Assembly: GCF_019710745.1 (NCBI RefSeq)
Contig: NZ_JAHKJW010000063.1
Span: 1-33,544 of the forward strand
DNA: 33,544 nucleotides
Direction of reading: 5' to 3'
Source of the DNA: Streptomyces beigongshangae
GTDB lineage: Bacteria; Actinomycetota; Actinomycetes; Streptomycetales; Streptomycetaceae
This document shows, piece by piece, positions 17,006-25,033 of the stretch. Position numbers and translations under genes: made by a program. Position 1 is the stretch's first letter. Every line of letters begins with the position of its first letter. The notes below the pieces were generated by a model. The model made no database searches and was not told the DNA's origin. It saw nothing but the letters and a program-made list of their open reading frames with translations.

Positions 17006-19108
17006 TCAGCGCTGGGCTGCGGCGATCGATTCCCGGGCGGCGTCCGCGACGTTCTCGGCGGTGAAGCCGAACTCCTGGAAGAGGACCTTGCCGTCGGCCG
17101 AGGCACCGAAGTGCTCCAGGGAGACGATGCGGCCCGCGTCCCCGACGAAACGGTGCCAGGTCAGGCCGATGCCGGCCTCGACCGCGACCCGCGCCCGGAC
17201 GGACGGGGGAAGCACCGCGTCCCGGTACTCCTGGTCCTGCTCGTCGAACCACTCCACGCACGGCACGGACACGACCCGCGTCGGGGTGCCCTCCTCCTGG
17301 AGCCGCTCACGGGCCTCGACGGCCACGTGCACCTCGGAGCCGGTGGCGAGCAGGACGACCTCGGGCTCGGCACTCCGCCCGTCGGCACCCTCGGCCTCGA
17401 AGAGCACGTACGCGCCCTTGGCCGTGTCCTCGTTGGCGGCGTACGTCGGGACGCCCTGGCGGGTCAGCGCCAGACCGTGCGGGTTGCCCTCGCCGAAGAC
17501 CTTGGTGTAGCGGCGCAGGATCTCGCGCCACGCGAGCGCGGTCTCGTTGGCGTCGGCCGGGCGCACGACGTTCAGCCCGGGGATGGCGCGCAGCGAGGCC
17601 AGGTGCTCGACCGGCTGGTGGGTCGGGCCGTCCTCGCCGAGTCCGATGGAGTCGTGCGTCCACACGTACGTCACCGGCAGGTGCATCAGCGCCGACAGGC
17701 GGACGGCGTTGCGCATGTAGTCCGAGAACACCAGGAAGGTGCCGGCGTAGATGCGGGTGTTGCCGTGCAGCGCGATGCCGTTCATCTCCGCGGCCATGGA
17801 GTGCTCGCGGATGCCGAAGTGGATCGTGCGGCCGTACGGGTCGGCCTGCTCCAGCGGGTTGTCCGCCGGGAGGAACGACGACGTCTTGTCGATCGTCGTG
17901 TTGTTCGAGCCCGCGAGGTCGGCCGAGCCGCCCCACAGCTCGGGGATGACGGCGCCGAGGGCCTGGAGCACCTTGCCGGACGCGGCACGGGTGGCGACGC
18001 CCTTGCCGGTCTCGAAGACCGGGACCTTCTCCTCCCAGCCGGCCGGCAGCTCGCCCGCGGCGAAGCGGTCGAACTCGGCGGCGCGCTCCGGGTTGGCGCT
18101 GCGCCACTCGGCGAAGCCCTTCTCCCACTCGGCCTTGGCCTCGCGGCCGCGGTCGAGCGCTTTGCGCGCGTGCGCCAGCACCTCGTCGGCGACCTCGAAG
18201 GTCTTCTCCGGGTCGAAGCCGAGGACGCGCTTGGTGGCCGCGACCTCGTCGTCGCCGAGCGCCGAGCCGTGCGCGGCCTCGGTGTTCTGCGCGTTCGGGG
18301 CGGGCCAGGCGATGATCGAGCGCATCGCGATGAACGACGGCTTGTCCGTGACCGCCTTCGCGGCCTCGATCGCGGCGTACAGGGCGGCCGGGTCGAGGTC
18401 GCCGCTCTCCTGCGGCTCCACGCGCTGCACGTGCCAGCCGTACGCCTCGTACCGCTTCACCGTGTCCTCGGACACGGCGGTCTCGGTGTCGCCCTCGATC
18501 GAGATGTGGTTGTCGTCCCACAGCAGGACCAGGTTGCCGAGCTTCTGGTGGCCGGCCATCGAGGACGCCTCGGCGGAGATGCCCTCCTGCAGGCAGCCGT
18601 CACCGGCGATCGCGTAGATGAAGTGGTCGAACGGGGAGGTGCCGGGGGCGGCCTCCGGGTCGAAGAGACCGCGCTCGTAGCGGGCGGCCATCGCCATGCC
18701 CACCGCGTTGGCGACGCCCTGGCCGAGCGGCCCGGTCGTCGTCTCCACGCCGCGGGTGTGCCCGTACTCGGGGTGCCCCGGGGTCTTCGAGCCCCATGAC
18801 CTGAAGGACTTCAGGTCGTCCAGCTCCAGGCCGAAGCCGGCCAGGTACAGCTGGGTGTAGAGGGTCAGGGACGAGTGGCCCGCGGACAGCACGAAACGGT
18901 CGCGGCCGGTCCATTCGGGGTCCGCCGGGTCGTGCCGCATCACCTTCTGGAAGAGGGTGTACGCGGCGGGTGCCAGACTCATCGCCGTACCCGGATGGCC
19001 GTTCCCGACCTTCTGTACTGCGTCGGCGGCCAGGATGCGGGCGGTGTCGACGGCCCGCTGGTCCAGTTCGGTCCACTCGAGGTCCGTTGTGGTCGGCTTG
19101 GTGCTCAC
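17006..19108 (-). CDS. tkt: Transketolase
   Basis: Transketolase transfers two-carbon units between sugar phosphates using thiamine diphosphate. The 700-residue length is typical. It has the N-terminal GNGHPGTAMSLAP, the cofactor-binding GDGCLQEGISAEASSMAGH ending in LLWDDNHISI, the catalytic glutamate region HFGIREHSMAAEMNGIALHG, and THDSIGLGEDGPTHQPVEH. The GTG at 19108 is preceded by AGGAG about 12 bases away. It opens the pentose phosphate operon. The 5' leader of about 70 bases contains a repeated ACATGT element. Identification is secure. Confidence 0.98.
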   Translation of the reverse strand: MSTKPTTTDLEWTELDQRAVDTARILAADAVQKVGNGHPGTAMSLAPAAYTLFQKVMRHDPADPEWTGRDRFVLSAGHSSLTLYTQLYLAGFGLELDDLKSFRSWGSKTPGHPEYGHTRGVETTTGPLGQGVANAVGMAMAARYERGLFDPEAAPGTSPFDHFIYAIAGDGCLQEGISAEASSMAGHQKLGNLVLLWDDNHISIEGDTETAVSEDTVKRYEAYGWHVQRVEPQESGDLDPAALYAAIEAAKAVTDKPSFIAMRSIIAWPAPNAQNTEAAHGSALGDDEVAATKRVLGFDPEKTFEVADEVLAHARKALDRGREAKAEWEKGFAEWRSANPERAAEFDRFAAGELPAGWEEKVPVFETGKGVATRAASGKVLQALGAVIPELWGGSADLAGSNNTTIDKTSSFLPADNPLEQADPYGRTIHFGIREHSMAAEMNGIALHGNTRIYAGTFLVFSDYMRNAVRLSALMHLPVTYVWTHDSIGLGEDGPTHQPVEHLASLRAIPGLNVVRPADANETALAWREILRRYTKVFGEGNPHGLALTRQGVPTYAANEDTAKGAYVLFEAEGADGRSAEPEVVLLATGSEVHVAVEARERLQEEGTPTRVVSVPCVEWFDEQDQEYRDAVLPPSVRARVAVEAGIGLTWHRFVGDAGRIVSLEHFGASADGKVLFQEFGFTAENVADAARESIAAAQR

Positions 19109-19480
19109 CCTGGGTCAGGGCTCCTCTCCACATGTTGCACATGTCGAATGCCGGTGCACGCGGCGCCCACCGGCTCGCTGTCGAGCCTACCCCCGTGGCA
19201 ACGCGCATTCTTTCGAGTCATTCCAGACTGCCGGGACTCTCCTTCTCCCGCCTCCCGACCGGCGCGTTCCGTATGCGGCATCCGTGTTCGGCAGGTGAAT
19301 ACGGCCCTGCTCGTCCGACTGCTCAATACACGGCCGATCAGTCCTCCGCGAGCCCTTTCGACACGACCCGACCCCCGCGAAGGCCGGGGTCTGGGCAACG
19401 TCTACAGTGGCGTGGTACGCGCGAGCCTTTACCGGGAGTTCACACCCGGGGTTCGCTGGGAGTCTCTGTCAGGGGTGTGC
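19109..19480. promoter_or_regulatory. Divergent tkt/ctaB intergenic region
   Basis: This 372-base stretch holds no gene and must carry promoters in both directions. For tkt (minus strand) a -10-like TAGGCT is seen at 19184-19189, predicting a leader of about 70 bases. For ctaB (plus strand) a -10-like TACAGT is at 19403-19408. Neither has a convincing -35 box. Apart from the ACATGT pair near tkt, I see no other strong element. Confidence 0.35.
19130..19144. promoter_or_regulatory. ACATGT-N3-ACATGT element in tkt leader
   Basis: Two copies of the self-complementary hexamer ACATGT are separated by three bases, 22 bases upstream of the tkt start codon and just before its ribosome site. The arrangement is both a direct and an inverted repeat. 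In such GC-rich DNA an AT-balanced pair like this is unlikely by chance and could be an operator. No known regulator is assigned. Confidence 0.35.
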
Positions 19481-20431
19481 GTGACGGCCGTTGAATCCCG
19501 TCCAGCGGGGCTGCTCGGAGGGACGAGCCAGGGCAGGAAGCACCGGCCGTTCGGGGCCCGGGTCAAGGCGTTCGTCGCTCTCACCAAGCCGCGGATCATC
19601 GAGCTGCTGCTGATCACCACGGTCCCGGTGATGTTCCTGGCCGAGCAGGGGGTGCCCGATCTGAAGCTGGTGCTCCTCACCTGCCTCGGCGGCTACCTCT
19701 CCGCCGGTGGCGCCAACGCGCTGAACATGTACATCGACCGCGACATCGACGCGCTCATGGAGCGTACGGCGCAGCGCCCACTGGTCACCGGGATGGTGAG
19801 CCCCCGCGAGTGCCTGGCCTTCGGCATCACGCTCGCCGTGGTCTCCACGCTCCTGTTCGGGCTGACGGTCAACTGGCTGTCCGCCTGGCTGTCGCTGGGG
19901 GCCCTGCTCTTCTACGTCGTCGTCTACACGATGATCCTCAAGCGGCGTACCTCGCAGAACATCGTGTGGGGCGGCATCGCGGGCTGCCTGCCCGTCCTCA
20001 TCGGCTGGTCGGCCGTCACCGACTCCATGTCGTGGGCCCCCGTCATCCTCTTCCTCGTCATGTTCTTCTGGACACCGCCGCACTACTGGCCGCTGTCCAT
20101 GAAGGTGAAGGAGGACTACGCGCGCGTGGGCGTGCCGATGCTGCCGGTCATCGCCTCCAACCGGGTCGTCGCACGGCAGATCGTGCTCTACAGCTGGGCG
20201 ATGGTCGTCGTCTCCCTGCTCCTCACCCCGCTGGGCTACACGGGGTGGTTCTACACCGTCGTGGCGCTGGTGACCGGAGGGTTCTGGCTCTGGGAGGCGC
20301 ACGGGCTGCAGTCCCGGGCCAAGGGGGGTGCCGTGGGGGCGAAGCTCAAGGAGATGCGGCTGTTCCACTGGTCCATCACGTACGTGTCGCTGCTGTTCGT
20401 GGCGGTGGCCGTGGACCCGTTCCTTCGCTGA
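19481..20431 (+). CDS. ctaB: Protohaem IX farnesyltransferase (haem O synthase)
   Basis: CtaB adds a farnesyl chain to haem B to make haem O, the precursor of haem A for the aa3 cytochrome oxidase. The 316-residue product is a UbiA-family membrane prenyltransferase with about eight or nine hydrophobic segments. The two aspartate-rich sites are visible: NALNMYIDRDIDALMERT (near residue 83) and the loop after FFWTPPHYWPLSMKVKEDY. KRRTSQNIVWGG is a typical CtaB stretch. The start is the GTG at 19481 (MTAVESRP) with AGGGG five bases upstream; in-frame starts further upstream extend into the tkt promoter and are rejected. It is transcribed away from tkt. Identification is secure. Confidence 0.96.
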   Translation: MTAVESRPAGLLGGTSQGRKHRPFGARVKAFVALTKPRIIELLLITTVPVMFLAEQGVPDLKLVLLTCLGGYLSAGGANALNMYIDRDIDALMERTAQRPLVTGMVSPRECLAFGITLAVVSTLLFGLTVNWLSAWLSLGALLFYVVVYTMILKRRTSQNIVWGGIAGCLPVLIGWSAVTDSMSWAPVILFLVMFFWTPPHYWPLSMKVKEDYARVGVPMLPVIASNRVVARQIVLYSWAMVVVSLLLTPLGYTGWFYTVVALVTGGFWLWEAHGLQSRAKGGAVGAKLKEMRLFHWSITYVSLLFVAVAVDPFLR

Positions 20432-20448
20432 CGCGCCGCGTCTCCCTC

Positions 20449-20517
20449 CCGGAGTGGCTCCGGAATGCTGCCGGGCGCGGGTCCGTCGTGGCCGGTCGCG
20501 CAGTTCCCCGTGCCCCT
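20449..20517. repeat. Small hairpin and GTTCCCCG-type repeat after ctaB
   Basis: CCGGAG-TGG-CTCCGG (20449-20463) forms a short hairpin 18 bases after ctaB and could be its terminator. Next comes another copy of the dispersed intergenic element, GCGCAGTTCCCCGTGCCCCT, at 20498-20517. Confidence 0.45.
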
Positions 20518-20544
20518 GGAGGGACACCGGGCGTGGCCCTGGTT

Positions 20545-20562
20545 GCTACCCGTCGGTAGCAT
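20545..20562 (+). promoter_or_regulatory. Leaderless-type promoter and GCTACC/GGTAGC dyad
   Basis: A -10-like TAGCAT (20557-20562) lies six bases before the ATG at 20569, so transcription would begin at or next to the A of the start codon. No ribosome site is present, consistent with a leaderless mRNA. A perfect inverted repeat GCTACC-CGTC-GGTAGC (20545-20560) overlaps the -10 and could be an operator. Confidence 0.45.
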
Positions 20563-20568
20563 CGGGGT

Positions 20569-20925
20569 ATGGCAGACACTCAGCAGGTTGACGAAGGCGC
20601 GGGCGCCCCGCGGGACGCCCGGGGTGAGCGGCGCGTGGCCAAGCTCGCCCGGCGGATCTCCTCCTTCGCGCAGGCGCACGGCGGTGCCGAGGGGCATGTC
20701 GCGTACCTCGGGCAGAAGGGCGCCCGGATCGTCCTCGTGGGGGAGGACGGCGAGTGGGGCGACCTCGTGGCCCCGACCCACGCCCTCGCCGAACAGGCCG
20801 TGAAGCGGTCCGGCATCACCGTCCACGAGGACTTCGGCGGCGACTTCGCGAACAAGGTCAGGACCGGCCCGTACGAATGGACCCGTATGGCGGGCATCCA
20901 GGTGGGCGGCCCTTCCAACGGCTGA
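20569..20925 (+). CDS. Conserved small protein of unknown function
   Basis: I do not recognise a characterised family. The 118-residue product is soluble, with a charged N-terminal tail (about 1-20), a helical basic stretch (RRVAKLARRISSFAQAHG), then short beta-rich segments (GHVAYLGQKGARIVLVGEDG, EWGDLVAPTHALAEQAVKRS) and a C-terminal EWTRMAGIQVGG. The HVAYLG / RIVLVG / GDLVAP alternation suggests a small compact fold. Codon use is typical of the neighbours, so it is a real gene. It sits alone between ctaB and an amidohydrolase-like gene; a haem-related role would only be guesswork. Translation is probably leaderless. Confidence 0.8.
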   Translation: MADTQQVDEGAGAPRDARGERRVAKLARRISSFAQAHGGAEGHVAYLGQKGARIVLVGEDGEWGDLVAPTHALAEQAVKRSGITVHEDFGGDFANKVRTGPYEWTRMAGIQVGGPSNG

Positions 20926-20957
20926 CCCGTGCCCCCGCGGGGATGCGGCGAACGGCA

Positions 20958-20977
20958 GGCCCGGCCGCGGCCGGGCC
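20958..20977. terminator. 20-bp perfect palindrome after the small unknown gene
   Basis: Bases 20958-20977 read the same on both strands (GGCCCGGCCG then CGGCCGGGCC). As RNA it would give an eight-pair stem with a four-base loop, 32 bases after the stop at 20925. It is a plausible terminator. Confidence 0.45.
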
Positions 20978-21068
20978 GCACCCACCGAAACGCCCCGGAC
21001 CCACACCCGGGAACCCCCTCACCCGTTAAGCCCTGCACATGGCAGAGCCCACCCGTGGGGGAGTCCGG

Positions 21069-22175
21069 ATGATCGAAACGCCGTCGCTGGTGGACCAGTA
21101 CTGCCACGGCGTGCTGCGGACGGAGCTGGGCCTCGGCACCTTCGAGGCCCGGCTCGCCGGGAGCGGGGGACCGCCCGCCGCCGGCACCACGTTCTTCGAC
21201 ACGCAGACCGGTTTCGCCGTACGCCGCTGGTGTCCCCCGCTGCTCGGCCTCGAACCGCACTGCCCGCCCGCCCACTACCTGGCGCGGCGCCGGGAGCTGG
21301 GCGTCCTGGAGGCGGGGCGCAGGCTGCTGCGGGGGAGCGGCATCACCACGTACCTGGTCGACACCGGACTGCCGGGCGACCTCACCGGCCCCGGCGAGAT
21401 GGCCCGTACGGGGGCCGCGGACGCCCATGAGATCGTCCGTCTCGAACTGCTCGCCGAGCAGGTCGCCGACACCTCGGGCACCGTCGGGTCGTTCCTGGCC
21501 AACCTCGCCGAGTCGGTGCGGGGCGCGGCCGCCCACGCCGTGGCCTTCACCTCCGTGGCGGGCGCACGGCACGGACCGGCGCTCGCGCCCGAGCCGCCGG
21601 GGCCCGCGGAGGTGCGGGGCGCGGCCGGCCGGTGGCTGGCGGGCCGCCGGGTGGGCGGTCCGCTGAGCGATCCGGTGCTGATCGGACACCTGCTGTGGAC
21701 CGCGGTCGCCTCCGGGCTGCCGCTCCAGCTCCACGCCGGTCTCGGCGGCCCCGGCTCGCGCGTCGACCGCGCCGACCCCGTCCTGCTCGCCGACTTCGCC
21801 CGCGCGACGACCGGCCTCGGCACCGATCTGGTGCTGCTGCACGGCTATCCGTACCACCGCCACGCGGCGCATCTCGCGGGAGCGTTCCCGCACGTGTACG
21901 CCGACCTGGGCGCGGCGCTCGTACGGACCGGCGCCCGGGCGGCCGCCGTGCTCTCCGAGATACTGGAGCTCGCCCCCTTCGGCAAGCTGCTCTTCTCCAG
22001 CGGGGCCCAGGGACTGCCCGAACTCCACGTGGTCGCGGCACGTCTGTTCCGCGAGGCGCTGGCGCGGGTGCTCGGCGCCTGGGTGGCCGAGGGGGCCTGG
22101 TCGCGGGCCGACGCGCAGCGGGTGGCGGGGCTGGTCGCGGCGGGGAACGCGCGACGGGTGTACGGGGTGGGGTGA
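21069..22175 (+). CDS. Amidohydrolase-superfamily protein with altered metal site
   Basis: The 368-residue product has the overall layout of a FluG-like/amidohydrolase TIM barrel, but its metal ligands look degenerate. The N-terminal HxH motif is replaced by Y11-C12-H13 in LVDQYCHG. H222 (LQLHAGLG) and H258 (VLLHGYPYHR) are present at the expected strands. The catalytic aspartate expected in a motif of the kind FSTDA is replaced by FSSGAQGLPE (G312). It may bind metal differently, have lost hydrolysis, or be a binding protein. The ATG at 21069 is preferred because GGGGGAG lies just before it; an upstream ATG at 21039 would add ten residues. It is convergent with ctaA. Substrate unknown. Confidence 0.75.
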   Translation: MIETPSLVDQYCHGVLRTELGLGTFEARLAGSGGPPAAGTTFFDTQTGFAVRRWCPPLLGLEPHCPPAHYLARRRELGVLEAGRRLLRGSGITTYLVDTGLPGDLTGPGEMARTGAADAHEIVRLELLAEQVADTSGTVGSFLANLAESVRGAAAHAVAFTSVAGARHGPALAPEPPGPAEVRGAAGRWLAGRRVGGPLSDPVLIGHLLWTAVASGLPLQLHAGLGGPGSRVDRADPVLLADFARATTGLGTDLVLLHGYPYHRHAAHLAGAFPHVYADLGAALVRTGARAAAVLSEILELAPFGKLLFSSGAQGLPELHVVAARLFREALARVLGAWVAEGAWSRADAQRVAGLVAAGNARRVYGVG

Positions 22176-22206
22176 GCCGCCCCCGGACCGGCCGTCCCGT
22201 GGCCGC

Positions 22207-23214
22207 TCAGGTACGGGTGAGTGCCGACCGCTCCGGCGGTTCCGCCGCGACCCCCGCGGCGGCGGGCCGCTCCCGCAGTGCCAGCAGGACGCGGAGCGTG
22301 GCGATCCACACCAGGCAGGAGCCGAACATGTGGAGGCCGACCAGGACCTCCGGCAGGTCGGTGAAGTACTGGACGTATCCGACGGCGCCCTGGGCGAGCA
22401 GCACCAGGAAGAGGTCGCGGGTGCGGTGCAGGGGGGCCCCGGGGGCGTCGACCGCCTTGAGGACGAACCACAGGGCGAAGGTCAGCGTCACCACGATCCA
22501 GGCCAGGACGGCGTGCAGCTTGGTGACGTCCTCCCAGTCCAGCGGGATGCGGTGGACCTCGCTGGAGTCGCCGGCGTGCGGGCCCGCGCCGGTGACGACC
22601 GTGCCCACCGCGATCAGCAGGACGGTGACGGCGACCAGTACCCGGGTCATCTGCCGCACCGGCTCGCCCACCAGCGGACGCGGCGCGCCGTCGCCCTCCC
22701 GGGTGCGGTGCCACATCACCGTGGCGACGGCGATCAGGGCGGTGGAGAGCAGGAAGTGCGCGGCGACCGTGTACGGGTTCAGGCCCACCAGGACGACGAT
22801 GCCGCCGAGGACCGCGTTGCCCATGACGATCCAGAACTGCGCCCAGCCGAGCCGGGTGAGGCCGCGCCGGTACGGCTTCTGCGCACGCGCGGCGACGATC
22901 GCCCAGCCGACCGCGGCGCACAGCACGTACGTCAGCATGCGGTTGCCGAACTCGATGACGCCGTGCACACCCATCTCACGGGTGCTGGTGAGCGAGTCGT
23001 CGGTGCACTTGGGCCAGGTGGGGCAGCCGAGGCCCGAGCCGGTCAGCCGGACGGCACCACCGGTGACCACGATCAGCACCGCCATGACGAGCGCGGCGAG
23101 GGCGGCGCGCCGGACCGTCCGGGGGGAGGGGGTCCAGCGCCCGGCGATGAAGGCGAGCGGGTTGCGCACGGCTTGAGCGGCGTCCGCTCGGGTCACGTTT
23201 GGCACGGCGTCCAT
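22207..23214 (-). CDS. ctaA: Haem A synthase (COX15/CtaA family)
   Basis: CtaA oxidises the methyl group of haem O to the formyl of haem A in the membrane. The product (335 residues from ATG 23214) has about eight hydrophobic helices. Family features include GGAVRLTGSGLGCPTWPKC in the first external loop, with its cysteine pair, GVIEFGNRM with the conserved glutamate, and haem-ligand histidines in helices such as YTVAAHFLLS, VTKLHAVLAW and LVGLHMFGS. The start is uncertain: no ribosome site precedes ATG 23214, and a -10-like TACGAT overlaps it so that a leaderless GTG at 23205 (protein starting PNVTRADAAQ after the initiator) is possible. It works with CtaB, encoded 2 kb away. Identification is secure. 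Confidence 0.93.
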   Translation of the reverse strand: MDAVPNVTRADAAQAVRNPLAFIAGRWTPSPRTVRRAALAALVMAVLIVVTGGAVRLTGSGLGCPTWPKCTDDSLTSTREMGVHGVIEFGNRMLTYVLCAAVGWAIVAARAQKPYRRGLTRLGWAQFWIVMGNAVLGGIVVLVGLNPYTVAAHFLLSTALIAVATVMWHRTREGDGAPRPLVGEPVRQMTRVLVAVTVLLIAVGTVVTGAGPHAGDSSEVHRIPLDWEDVTKLHAVLAWIVVTLTFALWFVLKAVDAPGAPLHRTRDLFLVLLAQGAVGYVQYFTDLPEVLVGLHMFGSCLVWIATLRVLLALRERPAAAGVAAEPPERSALTRT

Positions 23215-23272
23215 CGTAGGGGGCTGCTTGTGCACGCTTTCACGAGCCCCCCTCCCCACCGCCGCGTACCAC

Positions 23273-23324
23273 CGGTCCGTCACTTCCGTCCGTCACTTCC
23301 GTCCGTCACCCCGGTCCGTCACTC
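23273..23324. repeat. Four-copy 13-bp tandem repeat
   Basis: Units at 23273, 23286, 23299 and 23312 share the pattern C(C/G)GTCCGTCAC(T/C)(T/C). The last unit covers the stop codon of the ABC permease gene on the minus strand (23319-23321). The array fills most of the gap between the permease and ctaA. Confidence 0.85.
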
Positions 23325-24113
23325 CCAGCGGAAGAACCTGCCCGCGGCGGCGAGGCCCGCGACCGCCCAGACGGCCAGCACCGCCAGGTCGCCCCAGGGC
23401 GTCCCGGCCCCGTGCTGGAGCACGTCCCGCAGGCCGTCGGAGAGGGCCGAGATCGGCAGCAGGCCGAGCACGTCCTGCGCCACCGGGGGGAACCTGTCCA
23501 GCGGGACGATCACGCCGCCGCCGACGAGCAGCAGCAGGAAGACCAGGTTCGCGGCGGCCAGGGTGGCCTCCGCCTTCAGGGTCCCCGCCATCAGCAGGCC
23601 GAGGCCGGAGAACGCCGCGGTGCCCAGGACCAGCAGGAGCAGCACGGCGAGCGGGCCCCCCTGGGGCGACCAGCCGAGCGTCAGGGCGATCACCGTCACC
23701 AGGACGACCTGGAGGACCTCCGTGACCAGCACGGACAGTGTCTTGGCCGTCATCAGCCCCCAGCGGGGCAGCGGCGAGACGGCGAGCCGCTTCAGCACGC
23801 CGTAGCGCCGTTCGAAGCCCGTCGCGATGGCCTGGCCGGTGAACGCCGTCGACATCACGGCCAGCGCGAGGATGCCCGGCGCCAGGAAGTCGACGGCCTC
23901 ACCCGCACCCGTGTCGACGATGTCCACCGCGCTGAACAGCACGAGCAGCAGCGTCGGGATGACGACCGTCAGCAGCAGCTGCTCGCCGTTGCGCAGCAGC
24001 ATCCTCGTCTCCAGCGCCGCCTGCGCCGCGATCATGCGGGACAGCGGGGCCGCTCCCGGCCTCGGCGCGTAGGTGCCCGCGGCCGTGGCCCGGCCGTCCG
24101 TTCCCGCGCTCAT
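23319..24113 (-). CDS. ABC-2 type transporter, permease subunit
   Basis: This is the membrane subunit of a drug- or lipid-exporter type ABC system. The 264-residue protein has a short polar N terminus (about 1-30), then six hydrophobic segments; the cytoplasmic ERRYGVLKRLAVSPLPRWGLM after the second helix is the coupling motif typical of ABC2_membrane permeases. ATG 24113 overlaps the ATPase stop (ATGA), so the two subunits are coupled. The pair is divergent from sufR and upstream of ctaA on the same strand, an order also found, as I remember, in mycobacteria next to the suf operon. Substrate unknown; resemblance to daunorubicin exporters is only at family level. Confidence 0.9.
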   Translation of the reverse strand: MSAGTDGRATAAGTYAPRPGAAPLSRMIAAQAALETRMLLRNGEQLLLTVVIPTLLLVLFSAVDIVDTGAGEAVDFLAPGILALAVMSTAFTGQAIATGFERRYGVLKRLAVSPLPRWGLMTAKTLSVLVTEVLQVVLVTVIALTLGWSPQGGPLAVLLLLVLGTAAFSGLGLLMAGTLKAEATLAAANLVFLLLLVGGGVIVPLDRFPPVAQDVLGLLPISALSDGLRDVLQHGAGTPWGDLAVLAVWAVAGLAAAGRFFRWE

Positions 24114-25033
24114 CCGCGCAGCTCCTTACCGGTGAGTTCCAGGAAGACGTCCTCCAGGGTGTGCCGCTCCACGGAGATCTTCTCCGGCATCACCCCGTGC
24201 TGGGCGCACCAGGTCGTGACCGTCGCGAGCAGCTGCGGGTCGATCTGGCCGCCCACCCGGTACGAGCCCGGGGCCGGCTCGTCCGCCGTGGAACCGGCCG
24301 GGAGGGCCTTGAGGAGCGAGGACATGTCGAGGCCGGGGCGGCCGCCGAAGCGCAGGGTGTTCTCGGCGCCCCCGCGGCACAGCTCCTCGGGCGGGCCCTG
24401 GACGACGACCCGGCCCGCATCGATGATCGCCACGTCGTCGGCGAGCTGCTCCGCCTCGTCCATGTGGTGCGTGGTCAGGATCACCGAGACCCCGTCGGCC
24501 CGCAGCTCGCGGACGAGGTCCCAGGTGGCCCGGCGCGCCTGCGGGTCGAGGCCCGCGGTCGGCTCGTCCAGGAAGACCAGTTCGGGGCGGCCGACGACCG
24601 CCATGGCGAGCGCGAGGCGCTGCTGCTGACCGCCGGAGAGCCGCCGGTACGCCGTGCGGCCGCAGCCACCCAGGCCCAGGCGCTCGGTCAGCGCGTCCAC
24701 GTCCAGCGGATGCGCGTGCAGCCTCGCCACGTGCCGGAGCATCTCGCCGGCGCGGGCGCCGGAGTAGACACCGCCGGACTGGAGCATCACGCCGATGCGG
24801 GGGCGCAGGGCGGCGGCCTCGCGCACCGGGTCGAGGCCCAGCACCCGGACCGTCCCGGAGTCCGGCTCCCGGTACCCCTCGCAGCTCTCGACGGTGGTCG
24901 TCTTGCCCGCGCCGTTCGGCCCGAGCACGGCGGTGATGCCCGGCCGGGCCACCAGGTCCAGGCCGGCCACGGCGGTTCTCCCGCCGTAGCGCTTCACCAG
25001 GCCGCTGACCTGGACGACTGGGTCACTTCGCAT
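24110..25033 (-). CDS. ABC transporter ATP-binding protein (DrrA-like)
   Basis: This is the ATPase subunit of the exporter. The 307-residue product has Walker A GPNGAGKTT at 38-46, the Q-loop in GVMLQSGG, signature LSGGQQQRLA starting at 132, Walker B VFLDEPTAGLD from 153 and the H-loop TTHHMDEAEQ. An extra C-terminal domain of about 90 residues ends in ERHTLEDVFLELTGKELRG, typical of the DrrA/NatA group. ATG 25033 is chosen because GAGG lies six bases upstream. The 11 bases of the start (ATGCGAAGTGA) are duplicated 19 bases upstream. The gene shares the intergenic region with sufR, so the two may respond to the same regulators. Family is secure; substrate is unknown. Confidence 0.93.
   Translation of the reverse strand: MRSDPVVQVSGLVKRYGGRTAVAGLDLVARPGITAVLGPNGAGKTTTVESCEGYREPDSGTVRVLGLDPVREAAALRPRIGVMLQSGGVYSGARAGEMLRHVARLHAHPLDVDALTERLGLGGCGRTAYRRLSGGQQQRLALAMAVVGRPELVFLDEPTAGLDPQARRATWDLVRELRADGVSVILTTHHMDEAEQLADDVAIIDAGRVVVQGPPEELCRGGAENTLRFGGRPGLDMSSLLKALPAGSTADEPAPGSYRVGGQIDPQLLATVTTWCAQHGVMPEKISVERHTLEDVFLELTGKELRG

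Noticed and set aside
16972..17106. Longer transaldolase start at 17106
   Set aside because: It overlaps the end of tkt, and the additional residues (Ser/Pro/Arg-rich) do not resemble transaldolase.
18875..19480. N-terminal extension of ctaB reaching back into tkt
   Set aside because: The extension overlaps the tkt coding region and promoter, has no CtaB similarity, and a good GTG start with ribosome site exists at 19481.
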